DNA from: an uncultured Elusimicrobia bacterium
GTDB taxonomy: Bacteria; Elusimicrobiota; Elusimicrobia; UBA1565; UBA9628
Assembly (NCBI GenBank): GCA_903874575.1
Contig: CAIQSZ010000071.1
Location: 1-8,132, forward strand
Direction of reading: 5' to 3'
Length of the DNA: 8,132 bases
Shown here: in pieces, positions 6,127 to 8,132 of the stretch
How positions within the stretch are numbered: the first letter of the stretch is position 1
Layout of the letters: every line of letters starts with the position of its first letter
Translations under genes and position numbers: made by a program
Notes under the pieces: model-generated
What the model saw: only the letters and a program-made list of their open reading frames with translations
Told to the model about the DNA's origin: nothing
Database searches by the model: none

Positions 6127-6153
6127 GGGACCGAGCAAAACTCGGTCCCTTTT
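6127..6153 (+). terminator. Rho-independent terminator after tRNA-Lys
   Basis: GGGACCGAG (6127-6135) pairs perfectly with CTCGGTCCC (6141-6149) over 9 base pairs with loop CAAAA, followed by TTTT then GATTT. The stem also forms on the other strand, but the T run fits plus-strand termination. It separates tRNA-Lys from tRNA-Leu. Confidence 0.85.
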
Positions 6154-6159
6154 GATTTA

Positions 6160-6240
6160 GGGCGGGTGGCGGAACGGCAGACGCGCGCGGCTTAGGACCG
6201 CGTGCCGAAAGGCGTGGGGGTTCGAGTCCCCCCCCGCCCA
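6160..6240 (+). tRNA. tRNA-Leu (anticodon UAG)
   Basis: 81 bases, class II. The acceptor GGGCGGG pairs with CCCGCCC, discriminator A6240. The D stem is GCG/CGC with loop GAACGGCAGA. The anticodon stem CGCGG/CCGCG encloses loop CTTAGGA, giving anticodon TAG. The long variable arm holds a GCC-GAAA-GGC hairpin, diagnostic of Leu/Ser-type tRNAs. The T arm is GGGGG-TTCGAGT-CCCCC. CCA is not encoded. The gene starts 6 bases after the T run of the preceding terminator, and I see no convincing -10 at the right distance, so its promoter is unclear. Trigger factor starts 22 bases after its end, so the two may share a transcript. Confidence 0.96.
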
Positions 6241-6251
6241 TTCGATATCAC

Positions 6252-6257
6252 GGGAGG
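6252..6257 (+). promoter_or_regulatory. Shine-Dalgarno of trigger factor
   Basis: GGGAGG lies 5 bases before ATG at 6263, a near-ideal ribosome binding site that fixes the trigger factor start. It shows the organism uses canonical initiation as well as the apparently leaderless starts of the esterase gene, clpP and the first operon gene. Confidence 0.8.
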
Positions 6258-6262
6258 CTGAC

Positions 6263-7537
6263 ATGGGTCTTTTCACCGCGGCGAAATCGGAGAAGGCGAA
6301 ATTCAAGAAGATCAAGGAAGAGAGCTGCGTCGTGACGCTCTCCGTCGAAATCCCGGCGCAGGAAGTCGCCGATTCGACGCAGACCTCGCTCGTGCGCCTG
6401 CAGAACCGGGCGCGCATCCCGGGCTTCCGCTCCGGCAAGGCCCCGCTCGACGTCGTCAAGCAGCACTTCTCCGGCCACGCGCGCGAGGAAGCCGTCGACG
6501 CGCTCATCCGCAAGCATGTCCCGGGCGCGCTTGAAGAACTCAAGGTGCACGCCGTCGACACTCCGTCCGTAGAGGATGTGAAGTGGAAGGACGGAGATCC
6601 TCTGCTGCTGACGGTCCGCGTCGAGATTTCTCCCGTCGCGACCGCGAAGGACTACCTTAAGATTCCCGTCACGCGCAAGTCTCAGGCCGCCGACTCAAAG
6701 GCGCTCGACAAGCGCGTCGAGGACCTTCGCGAATCGCACGCGCGTTTGGAAGTCGCCAAGGACGAGACCGTCGGAGACGGCCACTTTGCCGTGATCGATT
6801 ACGCCGCCACGCAGAACGGCAAGCCGATGCCCAACGCCAAAGGCGCCGGCGAGTTGATCGATATCTCGGCGGAGCAATCCGTCGACGGACTGACGGCGGG
6901 CCTGAAGGGCATGAAGCGCGGCGAGTCTAAGCGCATCAAGGTCAAGCTGGGCGGCAAGGACGCCGAACTCTCCGTCACGCTCAACGAGATCAAGACCAAG
7001 GTCCTCCCTGCGGTCGACGCCGAGTTCGCCAAGGACTTGGGCTTCGAGGCTCTGGACGAGCTGAAGGCCAAGCTGAAGGAAGTCCTGGACCGCGAGGTCA
7101 AGCAGGAGTCCGAGGCCGACGCGACCCGGCAGATCGAGGCCGCCCTGCTCAAGGCCAACCAGTTTCCCCTGCCGCCCTCGATGGTCGAGCGCCAGCTTGA
7201 GGGGATGATGACGCGCATGCAGCGTCAGCTGGTGGGCGCGGGCAATATCTCCGATAAGGTCTTCGCCGATTTGAAGACGAAGATGCAGCCGCGCGCGGAG
7301 GACGAAGTCCGCTTGGCGTTCATCCTCAACGCGATCGCCGAGAAGGAAAAGATCGAGGCCACGGAGGCCGATCTGAACGGCGAACTCGAGGCCGGTCTCA
7401 AGGACGCGGACGACGAGGCGAAAAAGGCCGAACTGCGCGAGGTCTACGCGAAGCGCAAGGGGCAGATCGCCCACATGATCCGCGAGCGCAAGGTCATGAA
7501 CCTCCTGAAAGAGAAGGCCGTCTACAAAGACGCCTAG
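6263..7537 (+). CDS. tig: Trigger factor, ribosome-associated chaperone
   Basis: 424 residues, close to the family's usual length. Trigger factor binds the ribosome near the exit tunnel and shields nascent chains. The N-terminal ribosome-binding domain (about 1-130) carries the signature PGFRSGKAP with GFRSGK at 54-59. A shortened FKBP-like domain follows at about 165-245 (GDGHFAVIDY, then GLKGMKRGE and LSVTLNEIK), and then the helical C-terminal domain (about 250-424: VDAEFAKDLG, PLPPSMVERQLEGM, and Lys/Glu-rich helices). The FKBP part is degenerate: the family's GF-E-L stretch reads DGLTAGL and the FPEDY-type loop is missing, so prolyl isomerase activity is doubtful while chaperone function should be kept. 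The first about 15 residues (GLFTAAKSEKAKF) exceed the usual start. Its neighbour clpP matches the widely conserved tig-clpP-clpX order. Confidence 0.96.
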   Translation: MGLFTAAKSEKAKFKKIKEESCVVTLSVEIPAQEVADSTQTSLVRLQNRARIPGFRSGKAPLDVVKQHFSGHAREEAVDALIRKHVPGALEELKVHAVDTPSVEDVKWKDGDPLLLTVRVEISPVATAKDYLKIPVTRKSQAADSKALDKRVEDLRESHARLEVAKDETVGDGHFAVIDYAATQNGKPMPNAKGAGELIDISAEQSVDGLTAGLKGMKRGESKRIKVKLGGKDAELSVTLNEIKTKVLPAVDAEFAKDLGFEALDELKAKLKEVLDREVKQESEADATRQIEAALLKANQFPLPPSMVERQLEGMMTRMQRQLVGAGNISDKVFADLKTKMQPRAEDEVRLAFILNAIAEKEKIEATEADLNGELEAGLKDADDEAKKAELREVYAKRKGQIAHMIRERKVMNLLKEKAVYKDA

Positions 7538-7578
7538 GGCGGGGCGGGATCGGCGGCGCCTGAAGTCGGCGGGCTCGC

Positions 7579-7607
7579 TTGAGTGCCCGTTCCCAAAGAG
7601 CTAGACT
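7579..7607 (+). promoter_or_regulatory. clpP promoter, leaderless geometry
   Basis: TTGAGT (7579-7584) and TAGACT (7602-7607) are separated by exactly 17 bases. The -10 ends 6 bases before ATG at 7614, which puts the predicted transcription start on the A of the start codon. No Shine-Dalgarno is present. clpP may thus be transcribed separately from tig despite the 76-base gap between them. Confidence 0.7.
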
Positions 7608-7613
7608 CCCCTC

Positions 7614-8132
7614 ATGCCCAACATTTTGCCCACCGTCTTGGAGCGCTGGACCGGAGGTTCGGCCACCGCCTACGACATCTTTTCGCGCTTGCTTCAAGAG
7701 CGCATTATTTTCGTCGGCGGCGACGGCGGGGCGGTGACGACGGACTCCGCGAATAATTTAATCTCCCAATTGTTGTACTTGGATTCGCAGGATCCGCAGC
7801 GGGACATACATTTGTACATCAACTCCCCCGGCGGCATGGTCACCGCCGGCCTGGCGGTCTACGACACGATGCAGTTCATCCGCGCCCCCATCTCGACGCT
7901 GTGCATGGGCATGGCGATGAGCTTCGGCGCGGTGCTGCTGACCGCGGGCTCGAAGGGCAAGCGTCTCATCCTGCCCCACGCGCGCGTGATGATCCACCAG
8001 CCCTTGATCCGAGGCGGTTTGGAGGGGCAGGAGACTGACATTCGCATCGAGGGCGAGGAGATGGCCGGCAACCGCCGTCGGCTGTCCGAGATCATCGCGA
8101 TGCACTCCGGACAGTCCTTTTCAAAAGTGGAC
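7614..8132 (+). CDS. clpP: ATP-dependent Clp protease proteolytic subunit, 3' end cut by window
   Basis: 173 codons are visible. ClpP is the serine peptidase barrel that degrades unfolded or tagged proteins delivered by ClpX or ClpA/C in the cytoplasm. Visible hallmarks are an N-terminal axial-loop segment (LERWTGGSATAYDIFSRLL), RIIFVGG, LYINSPGG (67-74), the nucleophile in GMAMSFGAVLLTAG (Ser103), and MIHQP with His128, 25 residues on as in E. coli. A two-residue insertion follows the His (LIRGGLEGQ against the common LGGYQGQ). HSGQSFSKVD is the last part seen, so the catalytic Asp lies beyond the window. The short start (13 residues before GGSATAY) suggests little or no propeptide. ATG at 7614 is supported by the promoter just upstream. 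clpX would be expected next. Confidence 0.97.
   Translation, partial: MPNILPTVLERWTGGSATAYDIFSRLLQERIIFVGGDGGAVTTDSANNLISQLLYLDSQDPQRDIHLYINSPGGMVTAGLAVYDTMQFIRAPISTLCMGMAMSFGAVLLTAGSKGKRLILPHARVMIHQPLIRGGLEGQETDIRIEGEEMAGNRRRLSEIIAMHSGQSFSKVD

Noticed and set aside
6695..7474. 259-codon open frame antisense to trigger factor
   Set aside because: Shadow of a clear tig gene in GC-rich DNA. It is Leu/Asp/Gly-rich, with no supporting start signal or domain.

Overview
The window is GC-rich bacterial chromosome with ordinary housekeeping content on the right (two tRNAs, tig, clpP) and a compact operon of mostly unrecognised envelope-type genes on the left. The combination of a GYF_2-like/coiled-coil/single-TM protein, a TPR-SpoIID protein, tRNA genes without encoded CCA and a tig-clpP pair suggests a free-living Gram-negative-type bacterium. 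Elusimicrobiota is my best guess, but this is an inference and no gene here fixes the phylum. There are no mobile elements, CRISPR arrays or phage genes.

Minus strand, 4842 down to 1: four genes packed head to tail, probably one operon read from a perfect TATAAT box at 4857-4852. In order they are a 581-residue GYF_2-like, coiled-coil, single-membrane-span protein; a 179-residue helical protein; a 160-residue membrane-anchored protein with a basic tail; and a secreted TPR-SpoIID protein whose 3' end runs off the window. Junctions are a 1-base gap, a 6-base gap and a 4-base ATGA overlap, so the products are probably made together. The SpoIID domain has alanine where the family's catalytic glutamate should be.

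Positions 4843-5018: divergent intergenic region with the operon's -10 box, a nested inverted repeat (4895-4941), an 11-base motif that recurs before the tRNA-Lys promoter, and a promoter for the next gene.

Plus strand, 5019 to 8132: a secreted CE1/PHB-depolymerase-like esterase, tRNA-Lys(CUU) with its own promoter and a hairpin terminator, tRNA-Leu(UAG), trigger factor, and the 5' part of clpP. Trigger factor and ClpP form the usual nascent-chain folding and proteolysis neighbourhood, with clpX normally next, outside the window.

Two initiation styles are visible. Promoter-proximal genes (the GYF_2-like gene, the esterase, clpP) have a -10 hexamer ending 6-9 bases before the ATG and no Shine-Dalgarno, as in leaderless mRNAs. 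tig and the 179-residue internal operon gene have clear Shine-Dalgarno sequences.
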